A stretch of DNA of 64,000 nt, taken from the NCBI RefSeq assembly GCF_001192835.1, contig NZ_DF968182.1, positions 504,349 through 568,348 on the forward strand. Reading direction: 5' to 3'. This document shows positions 45,217-53,398 of the stretch, one piece after another. The stretch's first letter is position 1. Each line of letters opens with the position of its first letter. Source of the DNA: Lentimicrobium saccharophilum. Lineage in GTDB: Bacteria; Bacteroidota; Bacteroidia; Bacteroidales; Lentimicrobiaceae. The notes beneath the pieces are model-generated. The model searched no databases. It worked only from the letters and a program-made list of their open reading frames with translations, and was not told the DNA's origin. A program made the translations under genes and the position numbers.

Positions 45217-46554
45217 CTATACAACAAAATCATTGATGGGGCCATAGGCATGGAAAAATCCGGTCAGTAATACCGTATTTACATCTCCGGCCGTTGCTGC
45301 TACCCCGTTGCTCACCAACTTCATCCCAATCTCACGGGATTTGCGGGCATATTGAAGAGCCATCGAAGCGCCTATGGTACCCATGGTTTTATAATCGTTG
45401 AAAGCCCTGGCTGCAATGGCTTCTTTATCCGGAGCCTTCACAAGGTTTTTCCAGGCCGGGGCAGATCCGGGTAAAGCGCCAAGCATGCCATCAACCTTAC
45501 TGTCAAAGCCGGAAACAGGGATGTAATCTCCCTTGTCGGGACTGAAGACCGCAACAGGCCTGCCTTTATCATATTTCAGGAAGCCATCTTTCTGACTGCC
45601 ATCTGCATACTGGCCTCCTTTAACACCGAGGTCAAACAGCCGGTCGAGCAGCGGACTGTGAAGGTCTTCTTCTCTCATGTATGGATTCATTACATTCATG
45701 ATGAACCGGACTACATCCACGCCCACGTAATCGATCAGTTGAAAGATTCCCAACGGGCGCATCAGGAAATCCTGGCTGACCCTGTTGATTGCATATATGG
45801 CTTCGTGCAGGGGCATTCCCTTGGCCAGTTCCGTTGCCTGTTCAATACCATAAAGTGCATCACGCATAAAATGGCCGTTGCCGATAAAACCGGCAATATC
45901 GTTGGAGGGAACGACAATTTTTCGCATGTTTTTTGCGAGTTGCAGGGCAAATTGTTTCATTTCACCGCTGTTGGAGTCTATAGTGATCAGCTCAACCAGT
46001 TTCTGCACGGCAGGGGGATTGTAGAAGTGAAATCCAAGAATTCTTCCCCCGAGTTCAGCTTCCATATTAAGGCCTCCGATGGGCACGGAGGAGGTATTGG
46101 TAAAAAACCATGGCTGATTCGGGTTATTTTCGTTGATTTGCCTGAAGAGCCTGGTTTTAAGTCCCGCGTTTTCGCTGACGGCTTCAAAGATCAGGGTACT
46201 GTCGTAAGCAGCTTCAATGCGGGTTCCGGGCCTGATAATCCCCATCACATCATCAATATAGGCTTCGATGATTTCACTGTTCTCGATCAGCTCCATTCTG
46301 CCGGCATAGAGCTTCCGCAACTGCACCGTTTTTTTCTCGGCAGCTTTCAGCACCTGCGCCCTGATGTACTTCATCAGTCCCGGTAACGCGGAGGAAGTTA
46401 CGTCCACGGCATTTACCACGAAGTGCTTATCCCTGTTTCCGGGTTTCAGCATCTCATCGGCCACTTCAAGGGCCGACAGCAGCAGAATACCACTGCCCAT
46501 TTTGCCGGCAGCGCCAAGCACGGTTACATTCGATAGTCTTTCTGTGTATTCCAT
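45217..46554 (-). CDS. 3-hydroxyacyl-CoA dehydrogenase
   Basis: A 445-aa NAD-dependent dehydrogenase. The N-terminal Rossmann motif is VTVLGAAGKMGSGI (about 9-22). The segment DSTLIFEAVSENAGLKTRLF and the following TNTSSVPIGGLN are typical of the NAD-binding domain (FadB type), and ILGFHFYNPPAVQKLVELI carries the active-site histidine. GNGHFMRDALYGIEQA and FQLIDYVGVDVVRFIMNVMN belong to the C-terminal dimerisation domain. Single-domain enzymes of about 280-300 aa are common; this one has a longer C-terminal part. It lies 16 bp before the thiolase and 90 bp after the crotonase gene, consistent with one beta-oxidation-like operon. Confidence 0.9.
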   Translation of the reverse strand: MEYTERLSNVTVLGAAGKMGSGILLLSALEVADEMLKPGNRDKHFVVNAVDVTSSALPGLMKYIRAQVLKAAEKKTVQLRKLYAGRMELIENSEIIEAYIDDVMGIIRPGTRIEAAYDSTLIFEAVSENAGLKTRLFRQINENNPNQPWFFTNTSSVPIGGLNMEAELGGRILGFHFYNPPAVQKLVELITIDSNSGEMKQFALQLAKNMRKIVVPSNDIAGFIGNGHFMRDALYGIEQATELAKGMPLHEAIYAINRVSQDFLMRPLGIFQLIDYVGVDVVRFIMNVMNPYMREEDLHSPLLDRLFDLGVKGGQYADGSQKDGFLKYDKGRPVAVFSPDKGDYIPVSGFDSKVDGMLGALPGSAPAWKNLVKAPDKEAIAARAFNDYKTMGTIGASMALQYARKSREIGMKLVSNGVAATAGDVNTVLLTGFFHAYGPINDFVV

Positions 46555-46644
46555 ATTTATATGTATTCGGGTTTTCAGGTTCAGTGCGAATCAGCATCCT
46601 GCTGTCCGGATTTCCCCGGAGCAGCGGTGAATGGTTTGCGGTGA

Positions 46645-47412
46645 TCACCAGTTGGGTTTTCTTTTTTCCAGGAAGGCAGTCATACCTTCTTTGCCTTCAT
46701 TGCCAAAGGGATCTCCAAAATGATTTTGTTCCAGTTTTTCAGCATCGTGAAAACTCATTTCAAGCCCTTTACGGGTTACTTCTTTTACCAGTTTAACTGC
46801 CAGCGGGCCTTTTGAGGCAATCAGGACGGCCAGCCTTTTCGCTTCATCCAGTAACTCTTCAGGTTGTGCGATTTTCTGTACAAGACGCATACGCAGGGCG
46901 GTTTCCGCATCTATCACTTCTCCGGTTGTAAGCAGGTAGAGTGCATCCGCGAGGTTGGTTAATCTGGGTAGTCGCTGTGTACCGGCATAGCCTGGTATCA
47001 GGCCCAGGTTGACTTCCGGTTGCCCGAAGCGGGCATTTGCCGATGCAATGCGGAAATCGCAGGCCATGGCCAGCTCCATGCCTCCTCCAAGCGCAAAACC
47101 ATTGATGGCTGCAATAACCGGGAACGGCAGATCGCCCAGGCGGTTAAAAACTTTTTGCCCTACGGCTGAAAAAGCCCGGGCTTCTTCCGGCGATTTACCA
47201 ACCATTTCAGCAATATCGGCGCCGGCCACAAAGGCTTTACCTTCACCGGTGATGATTAATGCCCGTATACCCGGATCAGCAGCAATGGTAGTAATAAAAT
47301 GATCCATCTCTTCAAAAAACCTGGTATTGAGGGCATTAAGGGCGGATGGCCTGCTGATGGTAAGCAAAACCACTGTGCCTTCGGTTGAAGGCTTCAGGAT
47401 TGTATATTCCAT
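46645..47412 (-). CDS. Enoyl-CoA hydratase/isomerase (crotonase)
   Basis: A 255-aa crotonase-fold enzyme. The oxyanion-hole segments are GKAFVAGADIAEM and NGFALGGGMELAMACD. The catalytic pair E113 and E133 (FGQPEVNLGLIPGYAGTQRL) match the two glutamates of true enoyl-CoA hydratases, so hydration of trans-2-enoyl-CoA is likely. It is the first gene of the minus-strand operon with the 3-hydroxyacyl-CoA dehydrogenase and the thiolase. No acyl-CoA dehydrogenase or acyl-CoA ligase is in the window. Confidence 0.93.
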   Translation of the reverse strand: MEYTILKPSTEGTVVLLTISRPSALNALNTRFFEEMDHFITTIAADPGIRALIITGEGKAFVAGADIAEMVGKSPEEARAFSAVGQKVFNRLGDLPFPVIAAINGFALGGGMELAMACDFRIASANARFGQPEVNLGLIPGYAGTQRLPRLTNLADALYLLTTGEVIDAETALRMRLVQKIAQPEELLDEAKRLAVLIASKGPLAVKLVKEVTRKGLEMSFHDAEKLEQNHFGDPFGNEGKEGMTAFLEKRKPNW

Positions 47413-47601
47413 TGAAAATGATTGTTGAACCTTATATTGGTTTTAAACAGCATTCCTCCGGAAAGGTTTAAATTTCTGAATCAAAACAATATTTGCAGGC
47501 TGGCATTGCTGAGGCGGTTCATCACAATATTTTGCACATTTTGAGATCCTGCATAATAATTGCAGACCATCGCGCCGCTTTATGTGGCATGACTTCCGGG
47601 C

Positions 47602-47633
47602 ATAAAAAAAAAGCTCCCGTGGTGGGAGCTTTT
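47602..47633 (-). terminator. Intrinsic terminator of the interrupted T9SS protein gene
   Basis: AAAAGCTCCC (47609-47618) and GGGAGCTTTT (47624-47633) form a perfect hairpin with a 5-nt loop. On the minus strand it is followed by a run of nine or more T, so it serves the gene ending at 47654. Confidence 0.9.
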
Positions 47634-47653
47634 GCGTTATACCTGTTAAAGGT

Positions 47654-49111
47654 TTAGTTCTTGACAAGTTTTTGTACGTACCTGTGTCCGTTTTCACCAA
47701 CAAAGGTCACGAAATACATACCGTTGCCCAGTGCAGAGGTATTGATGGAAGTTCTGCCATTGCTGTTGAGGCTGTAGGTGCCAACCAGTTGACCAAGCAT
47801 GGAGGTAATGGTTACTTCCTTAACCTTGGCCGAACTGTTGATTACAAGCTCATTGCTAACCGGGTTGGGGTACATTTTAATCTGCTCTGCCAGCGGATTC
47901 TGGGGAACGCTGAGCAGGCCGTCAACACCCCATTTATAGGTAACATTCATATTGCCTGCATACTGCAGGTTACGGTCGCCGCCCGGAGCGGGGTCACCGT
48001 TGCCCCAGCCTGCGCCCTTGAAAAATTTAAAAGGATAGAGTCCGTCGGGCAGATACATGGTAATAGAATAAATACCATCGCTGTCCGGGTCAGTCATCTC
48101 GTTGTTGGGGTTTGTACCCGGCTCGTTCCATGTGCCGTATATACCACCGAAAGCGCCGGCAATATACATAGGTATACCGGTCATATCACCGGTCCCGTTC
48201 ATGTCAACATTGATGGTGAGGGACGGAGGAGTCATGGGGTTCGGGTCATTGTTGAGAATGATATCGTCGAAATAGATGACGATATCTTCAGTCAGGCCAA
48301 CGGGATCTGCAAAGTCAGGCATGAAAACAATGGTAGGATAGGTACTTGTTTTTTCCGAAAAATCAAATACATAATCTACCCATACATTGGTTTCAGTCTG
48401 CTCATTGGTTGAAGCAACCTCGAGGGTACCGGCCGCACCGGCTTCAATTTTAAATTTCACCGGGCTGACACGGGGTTTCCATGCTTTTACGTGCATAAAT
48501 TTGTTTTCGGTCACATCCACCTGGGTAGCCGAATAGAAACCACCCCAGGGAACTCCGTCCATATCGCGGTCGAACTTGATTACATAATCGCTGAGGTTTA
48601 CACCGGATTTGTCAGGATTCGGCACGAGGGTAAATTTGCTGAGGTCCTCGGCACCGCCGGTCATGATGTTCAATGGGATATGCTCAAAATCTTCCATAAT
48701 CTGAACGGGGGCACTGCCGGGAGTAGGGTCATTGTTTACATAGAGGTCATCAAAGTAAATTTCAATGTCACCTACAAGAGTAAGAGGATCTTCAAAATCA
48801 GGGATGAGAACTATTTTCACATATTCCCCGCTTACCATGCTCATGTCAAATACAAACTCTTCCCATTGTCCGGTCAGGGTTTGCGGATTAATCGGATTGA
48901 CATCCCCTGAATTCAGATCACTGCGTTCATATTTGAAAACAATCGGACTGATTCTCGGTTTCCAGATTTTGATGTGTACATACTTGTTGGCAGTAACATC
49001 AACCGGAGTGCTGAGCGTCGCATACCAGCCTGCCCATGGTTGTCCGTCACCACCGCGAACCATCTTTCCAACGTTATAGCTGGTATTGATCCCGGATTGG
49101 TCGGGGTTTGC
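47654..49111 (-). pseudogene. T9SS-exported repeat protein, C-terminal part (split by an insertion sequence)
   Basis: This is the larger part of a gene cut by the IS at 49112-50601; the 5' part is at 50602-50744. Removing the IS and one copy of the 8-bp GGGTTTGC duplication leaves exactly 1593 bp, an uninterrupted 530-codon gene. The protein had two tandem ~150-residue beta-sandwich modules with parallel motifs (NPDQSGINTSYN..GQPWAGWYA and NPDKSGVNLSDY..GVPWGGFYS; IEIYFDDLYVNNDP and IVIYFDDIILNNDP). A starch-binding-like or SusE-like segment (DSDGIYSITMYLPDGLYPFK) and a T9SS type A domain (MYPNPVSNELVI) follow. It probably bound glycan at the surface. An internal GTG or ATG could still start a fragment, but it would lack a signal peptide. 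Confidence 0.9.
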
Positions 49112-49233
49112 GGATCATGCACAAAAGTTGTGGAGCAAAGAGTTAATAGAGATCTTTGCAGAAACTAATTTTGGATCATGCACAAAAGTTGTGGAGCAAA
49201 GAGTTAATAGAGATCTTTGCAGAAACTAATTTT
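49112..49233 (+). repeat. 61-bp tandem duplication of the IS left end
   Basis: The sequence from GGATCATGCACAAAAG to GCAGAAACTAATTTT occurs at 49112-49172 and again at 49173-49233, apparently identical. The element therefore has two candidate left termini; the outer one abuts the target duplication. Confidence 0.9.
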
Positions 49234-49238
49234 TTGCC

Positions 49239-49604
49239 ATGGACGACTCTTTCAAGGTGCTTTTAAAACTTATCTTACCAGATTCTGTAGAAGATTATTT
49301 TGAATTAACCCATCATAAAAAAGAAGGTGAGAACCTTCATATTTATCTCAAAGAGTTGAACACCAAACCCGATGAGTATCGAGGCAATAAGCTTATTTCC
49401 AAAGGTTTTTTCGATGAAGTGACTATCCAGGATTTTCCTATCAGGGGATATAATGTATTTCTTCATATAACACGACGACGCTGGCTCAATGAAGACACAG
49501 GCAAAGTAGTTTTCAGAGACTGGGATCTTGTAGCTAAGGGGACGCGAATCACAAAGGATTTTGCTGCTTTTTTAAAAGAAATCGGCCGATACCCAGGCTC
49601 ATAG
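49239..49604 (+). CDS. ISAon1-like transposase, N-terminal reading frame (orfA)
   Basis: A 121-aa product covering the N-terminal DNA-binding part of an ISL3-type transposase (LPDSVEDYFELTHHKKEGEN, then FPIRGYNVFLHITRRRWLNE). It stops at 49604 after EIGRYPGS. The protein sense continues in the +1 frame from about 49576 (KKSADTQAHSIQTIGSFYGV), joining at the run TTTTTTAAAAG (49568-49578). This suggests frameshifting or transcript slippage to make the full transposase with orfB, though a simple mutation is also possible. Confidence 0.8.
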   Translation: MDDSFKVLLKLILPDSVEDYFELTHHKKEGENLHIYLKELNTKPDEYRGNKLISKGFFDEVTIQDFPIRGYNVFLHITRRRWLNEDTGKVVFRDWDLVAKGTRITKDFAAFLKEIGRYPGS

Positions 49605-49632
49605 CATTCAAACCATAGGGTCGTTTTATGGA

Positions 49633-50568
49633 GTGCCAGGCAAGAAGTTGCAACGTTATTATCGCAACAAATTGAGCGATTTCAGTCAATGGGAACACTG
49701 CAAAGATGCAAGTAAGGGTTTGATCTTTCCAGAGAATCTGGGGCCATATCTTTCGATTGACGAAACCTCCTTATCTCAGGGTGAACTTTATACCATCATC
49801 ACCAATAAATCAGCCAAAGGCAAGAAAGGTGCACTGGTAGCTATTCTGGAAGGCACCAACTCCGAAACAATCATTCCGTTGCTGTCTCAACTTCCGGCAA
49901 AAGAACGCAATAAGGTGATTGAGGTTACCTTGGATTTGGCCGGGAACATGAATCTTATCGTGCGAAAGTGTTTCCCCAAAGCGACTATTGTTATTGACAG
50001 ATTCCATGTCCAGCAATTAGCAACAGAAGCCCTTCAGGAAATACGCATTAAACACCGGTGGGAAGCATTGGATCAGGAGAATGACGCTATTGAGAAAGCA
50101 AAAATGTACAAACAGATATTTATTCCAGAAGTGTTACCCAACGGAGATACCCTTAAGCAACTTCTTGCCAGAAGCAGATACTTGCTTTATAAAAGTGAGC
50201 AGAACTGGACCCAACAACAGGCTGATAGAGCGGCAATACTATTTGAACGCTTCCCTGATATCAAATTGGCCTATGAATTAACCCAAAGCTTATCAAGAAT
50301 ATACACTTCCACAACTGAGAAAATCTATGCATATACCAGACTCGCTAAATGGCATGAAAAGGTCGAAAAAGCAGGATTTAAAGCCTTTAACACGATCTCC
50401 AAGACAATAATGAATCATTATAGGAAAATCCTCAACTACTTCGATAACCGAAGCACCAATGCAAGTGCTGAATCTTTTAATGCTAAGATTAAAGCTTTCA
50501 GACAACAATATAGAGGTGTAAGTGATGTTAATTTTTTCCTCTTTCGGTTATCTAAACTCTATGCCTAA
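49633..50568 (+). CDS. ISAon1-like transposase, catalytic reading frame (orfB)
   Basis: A 311-aa segment holding the DDE catalytic domain of an ISL3-type transposase. The first aspartate is in YLSIDETSLSQGEL, the second in TIVIDRFHVQQLA, and the glutamate in NASAESFNAKIKAFRQQYRG. The listed GTG start is only the first possible start in this frame; the natural product is probably a fusion with orfA through the slippery run near 49570. The reading frame is otherwise intact up to the right end of the element. Confidence 0.85.
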   Translation: MPGKKLQRYYRNKLSDFSQWEHCKDASKGLIFPENLGPYLSIDETSLSQGELYTIITNKSAKGKKGALVAILEGTNSETIIPLLSQLPAKERNKVIEVTLDLAGNMNLIVRKCFPKATIVIDRFHVQQLATEALQEIRIKHRWEALDQENDAIEKAKMYKQIFIPEVLPNGDTLKQLLARSRYLLYKSEQNWTQQQADRAAILFERFPDIKLAYELTQSLSRIYTSTTEKIYAYTRLAKWHEKVEKAGFKAFNTISKTIMNHYRKILNYFDNRSTNASAESFNAKIKAFRQQYRGVSDVNFFLFRLSKLYA

Positions 50569-50601
50569 TTTGATTTAATCCACAGGTTTTGATCTTGATC
50601 C

Positions 50602-50744
50602 GGGTTTGCAACCACAGAAACCGAACCATTGGCTCCTGCGTCAAATACATTCATCTTCAAACTCTCAAAGTTCTCAACGACCTGAGCCATCGAGAATCCT
50701 GCGAAGGTGAACAGTAAAACAAATAAAAGGGTAAATTTTCTCAT
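50602..50744 (-). pseudogene. T9SS-exported repeat protein, N-terminal part (split by the IS)
   Basis: It starts MRKFTLLFVLLFTFAGFSMAQ, a signal peptide, at 50744 and reads VVENFESLKMNVFDAGANGS, matching the MEDFEHIPLNIMTGGAEDL opening of the second module in the C-terminal part. After VVANP the frame enters the IS and stops after 12 more residues or so. With the fragment at 47654-49111 it forms one 530-codon gene. Confidence 0.9.
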
Positions 50745-50779
50745 AGTTGTTTGGTTTTGGTTAGTAAAAATTTCTCCCA

Positions 50780-50787
50780 CAAATATA
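50780..50787 (-). promoter_or_regulatory. Putative -7 box of the split T9SS gene
   Basis: Minus-strand TATATTTG matches TAnnTTTG, 35 bp before the ATG at 50744. The leader after it is A-rich (ACCAAAACCAAACAACT). Confidence 0.5.
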
Positions 50788-51086
50788 GAAGTTTTTATTG
50801 CAGGATGCTAATCTTTTTCTGATAAAATGGCGTATTTTTTCATTAAAAGTGTTAAAAATACACTCAGCCGGATGCCGGGTCTGACCCTGACACGTTCCCG
50901 ATGATTATATATGTATTGACGGATTATTTTTTATAAACAGAAAATTTTCTGTAAGATTGATTTTATTACCTGAAGGAATTATTGCCGGTCAAATTGTATA
51001 GTTTTTTGCCATGTTTTTCAGGATTTCTCTTAATTTTGGCTTTTTGTTGTATAAATTCAGTTTGCATACCCTCCGAACAGCTGCCC

Positions 51087-51872
51087 GTGGATACAGGTTA
51101 TCGTAAATCCTTTGTTTTTTGCCGGTTATTTCTGGTCTGCTGGGCTTTTTTCTTTTTCTCGCAGGTTATCTTTTCACAGACAGAGTCCGCGGCCCCGTTG
51201 CCAGATCTTTCAAATGAGCTGGGGAATAAGTACTATGATGCGGTTGATTATCTGCTCAAAAACCCCTGGATGGCTGATACCTTACTTGAAGAAAAAATCA
51301 GGCCCGATCTTGCCTTCAGCGCGGTAATTCCTCAGATGATGCGATACTCAGCGCTTCGTGATCTGGTTGAAGGAGGGGCTCTGCGGACCTTGTATATTCA
51401 ATCCGGCCGAAAGTATTCCCACTTTTCGACAGGCCGGTTTCAGATGAAAGCGTCTTTTGCCGAACTGGTTGAACGTAACTATTCGCGACAGAAAATGGGG
51501 CCTTACAAGTTTATACTGTCAAATACCACCAAAGCCCGGGGTGAGCGGGCCCGCAGGCTGGAGTCTGAAAAGTGGCAGTTGCGTTACCTTGTGATGTTTG
51601 TGAAGCTCATGGATAAAAGGTACGCGCACATCAAATGGAAAAATGATGAGGATAAGGCAAGATTTTATGCCACGGCATTTGATGTGGGGTTTAACCGGGA
51701 TATGCGGACGATAGAGCGGATCATGACCGGTAAGACGCTCAGCAGAAGATCAAAGCAGATTAAATCAAAATACAGGACCGGGGATGTGGCGGTTTGGTTT
51801 ATGGTTAACGATGGGCATCGTTTTCGTCCGGATCATTCAGGCAGGGCGGCAGCAGGTGCCACGAATGACTGA
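51087..51872 (+). CDS. Exported protein of unknown function with a possible lysozyme-like motif
   Basis: A protein of ~261 aa if the GTG at 51087 is used (MDTGYRKSFVFCRLFLVCWA, then FFFFSQVIFSQ, a good signal peptide). The frame is open to a TTG at 50982, but that gives an extra hydrophobic stretch before the signal. No in-frame ATG lies before the mature part. The mature sequence contains LVEGGALRTLYIQSGRKY followed by SHFSTGRFQMKASFAE. The latter resembles the G-x-x-Q-(M/V)-x-P-S/T-x-A pattern of lytic transglycosylases, with a glutamate ~25 residues before it. This is a hint only. The C-terminal 100 residues are basic. It lies between the two mobile-element insertions and is transcribed against the surrounding locus. 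Confidence 0.6.
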   Translation: MDTGYRKSFVFCRLFLVCWAFFFFSQVIFSQTESAAPLPDLSNELGNKYYDAVDYLLKNPWMADTLLEEKIRPDLAFSAVIPQMMRYSALRDLVEGGALRTLYIQSGRKYSHFSTGRFQMKASFAELVERNYSRQKMGPYKFILSNTTKARGERARRLESEKWQLRYLVMFVKLMDKRYAHIKWKNDEDKARFYATAFDVGFNRDMRTIERIMTGKTLSRRSKQIKSKYRTGDVAVWFMVNDGHRFRPDHSGRAAAGATND

Positions 51873-51936
51873 GTGGACGAAGGATTGGAATTGTTTGATC
51901 ACCCCAGGTATCCTTCCGATGGTTTTAAAGAATTTA

Positions 51937-53299
51937 GGTAGTATCCCTTTTTGTGTGTAATGAGTTCTTCTTCTAAATTCAAAGGTATTCATTTTTTTTG
52001 TTTCAATTGAGAATGAATGGCAGCGGAACGAAGGCGTAGCCGAAGTGGAGCTGCCATTCATTCTTCCCAGTGAAATTTGTTTTGTTCATAATCAATCTTA
52101 GGGATCTTCCTTTGGTATGCTGATCTGGTCATAGCCACATATCCTAAAAGAAGAATAGTGGCATCTGGCCCTGGTAAAGCGCCGCGCATTCTTGTTGTTC
52201 GTTTATAGTCTCTGTTGAGCCGTTCTATCCAGTTGGTAGAATAAAGCATATTATGGGTTCTATAATCATATCCGAGGTAGGTGAAATTTAATTTATAGCG
52301 GTTATTTTCTCCCATCCTTTTTATCGACGGATAGTATTTCCCCCATTTACTGCAGAATTCTAGCCATCGTTGATATCCTTTCTCAACGGTATCATTGCGA
52401 TCTCCAGTTCTCAGCACTTCTTTTAAATCTTCTGCAACCAGCGCTTTGTCTTTAGGCTTAATGTGTTTGTTTACATTGCGTTGCAGATGAATTGCACAAA
52501 GTTGAATCTCAGTTTCCGGGAACTGTCTCCATATGGAATCCTCAATAGCAGTAAGGCTGTCACATACAATTAACCCAATCTCTTTTAATCCTCTTTCTTT
52601 AAGTGACTGTAGCACGACCTCCCAAGCATTGGCACTTTCAGTCGGGAAATTAATTACTGCAAGCACCTCCCGGGTTCGATCGGCCCTGACTCCCAAAATC
52701 GTGTAATATCCTTCTTTGCTAACATGGTCAATTCGTCGGGTATAGATAAAGGTAGCATCTATCATTATAATGGGATAATACGGCTCTAAAGGACGTTGTA
52801 ACCATGTCTGTACATCATTGCGGGCATAGTCGAACATGCGGCTTATCTGACTTGTGCTGTATTCTTTTCCGTAGATATCGCCAAATATCTGGCCTACTTG
52901 CTCTGTGGTTAATCCAGCACCATATAAATTAAAGGCAAGTTTGCGGCATTCTTCTTCCTGATCACGTAAAAGGCTTAATAGTATCGGGTAAAACTGCCCG
53001 TTTCGGCTTCGTGGCACTCTAAGCTCAATAATTTTTCCCCGACCAAATGTCCTTCGAGGTCTATACCCATTACTCATATCGCCATTTGTGGCGTTATGTT
53101 CTTCTCGTTCTGCTCGCATCATTGCTTCCAGGCTGAGCTTCTGTAATTCCTGTAAACCATTCTCTTTTATGGCGATTTCTTCCAAAATCTTTGTAACTTG
53201 CTCTTGTGTAAAGTGTAGGTTTTTCATCTTCTAAATTTTTAAGTTTCGCAACCTTAAATTTAGAAAAATCTCACTTTACACACTTTTTGGGATAGTATC
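51937..53299 (-). mobile_element. IS256-family insertion sequence, 1363 bp
   Basis: Flanked by perfect 8-bp direct repeats AGAATTTA (51929-51936 and 53300-53307). The inverted ends share TATCCC and GTGTGTAA (left GGTAGTATCCCTTTTTGTG; right reverse complement GATACTATCCCAAAAAGTG). It carries one transposase gene. It inserted between the exported-protein gene and susD without cutting a recognisable gene. Confidence 0.92.
52058..53227 (-). CDS. IS256-family (mutator-type) transposase
   Basis: A 389-aa DDE transposase. The catalytic residues are likely the aspartates in YYPIIMIDATFIYTRR and GLIVCDSLTAIED and the glutamate in STNWIERLNRDYKRTTRMRG. The segment CAIHLQRNVNKHI contains the family C-x-x-H motif. 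It is full length with no stops, so the element may be active. The inverted ends and target duplication are intact. Confidence 0.95.
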   Translation of the reverse strand: MKNLHFTQEQVTKILEEIAIKENGLQELQKLSLEAMMRAEREEHNATNGDMSNGYRPRRTFGRGKIIELRVPRSRNGQFYPILLSLLRDQEEECRKLAFNLYGAGLTTEQVGQIFGDIYGKEYSTSQISRMFDYARNDVQTWLQRPLEPYYPIIMIDATFIYTRRIDHVSKEGYYTILGVRADRTREVLAVINFPTESANAWEVVLQSLKERGLKEIGLIVCDSLTAIEDSIWRQFPETEIQLCAIHLQRNVNKHIKPKDKALVAEDLKEVLRTGDRNDTVEKGYQRWLEFCSKWGKYYPSIKRMGENNRYKLNFTYLGYDYRTHNMLYSTNWIERLNRDYKRTTRMRGALPGPDATILLLGYVAMTRSAYQRKIPKIDYEQNKFHWEE

Positions 53300-53332
53300 A
53301 GAATTTACTATTTTCAGGATTAGGATGCAAAT

Positions 53333-53370
53333 GAAAACGGAGAGTCATATGTGTGTGACTCTCCGTTTTC
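53333..53370 (-). terminator. Intrinsic terminator of the susCD operon
   Basis: GAAAACGGAGAGTCA and TGACTCTCCGTTTTC form a perfect 15-bp hairpin with a short loop, directly after the susD stop on the minus strand. The arm's U-tract is short. Confidence 0.8.
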
Positions 53371-53398
53371 AGGTTATATCCGGCAATGATTACCGGGT

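Larger units (their letters stand above)
49112..50601 (+). mobile_element. ISL3-superfamily insertion sequence (ISAon1-like), 1490 bp
   Basis: The flanking 8-bp direct repeats are GGGTTTGC at 49104-49111 and 50602-50609. Terminal inverted repeats start GGATCA on both ends (left GGATCATGCACAAAAGTT, right end reverse complement GGATCAAGATCAAAACCT), with about 21 of 28 positions alike. Two overlapping-phase reading frames encode the transposase. 8-bp duplications fit ISL3-type elements. The left end carries a 61-bp tandem duplication. Confidence 0.9.

Noticed and set aside
49081-49111. Internal ATG start making 47654-49063 a complete gene
   Set aside because: The coding frame continues to the IS edge, and joining with 50602-50744 restores the signal peptide and first module exactly in frame.
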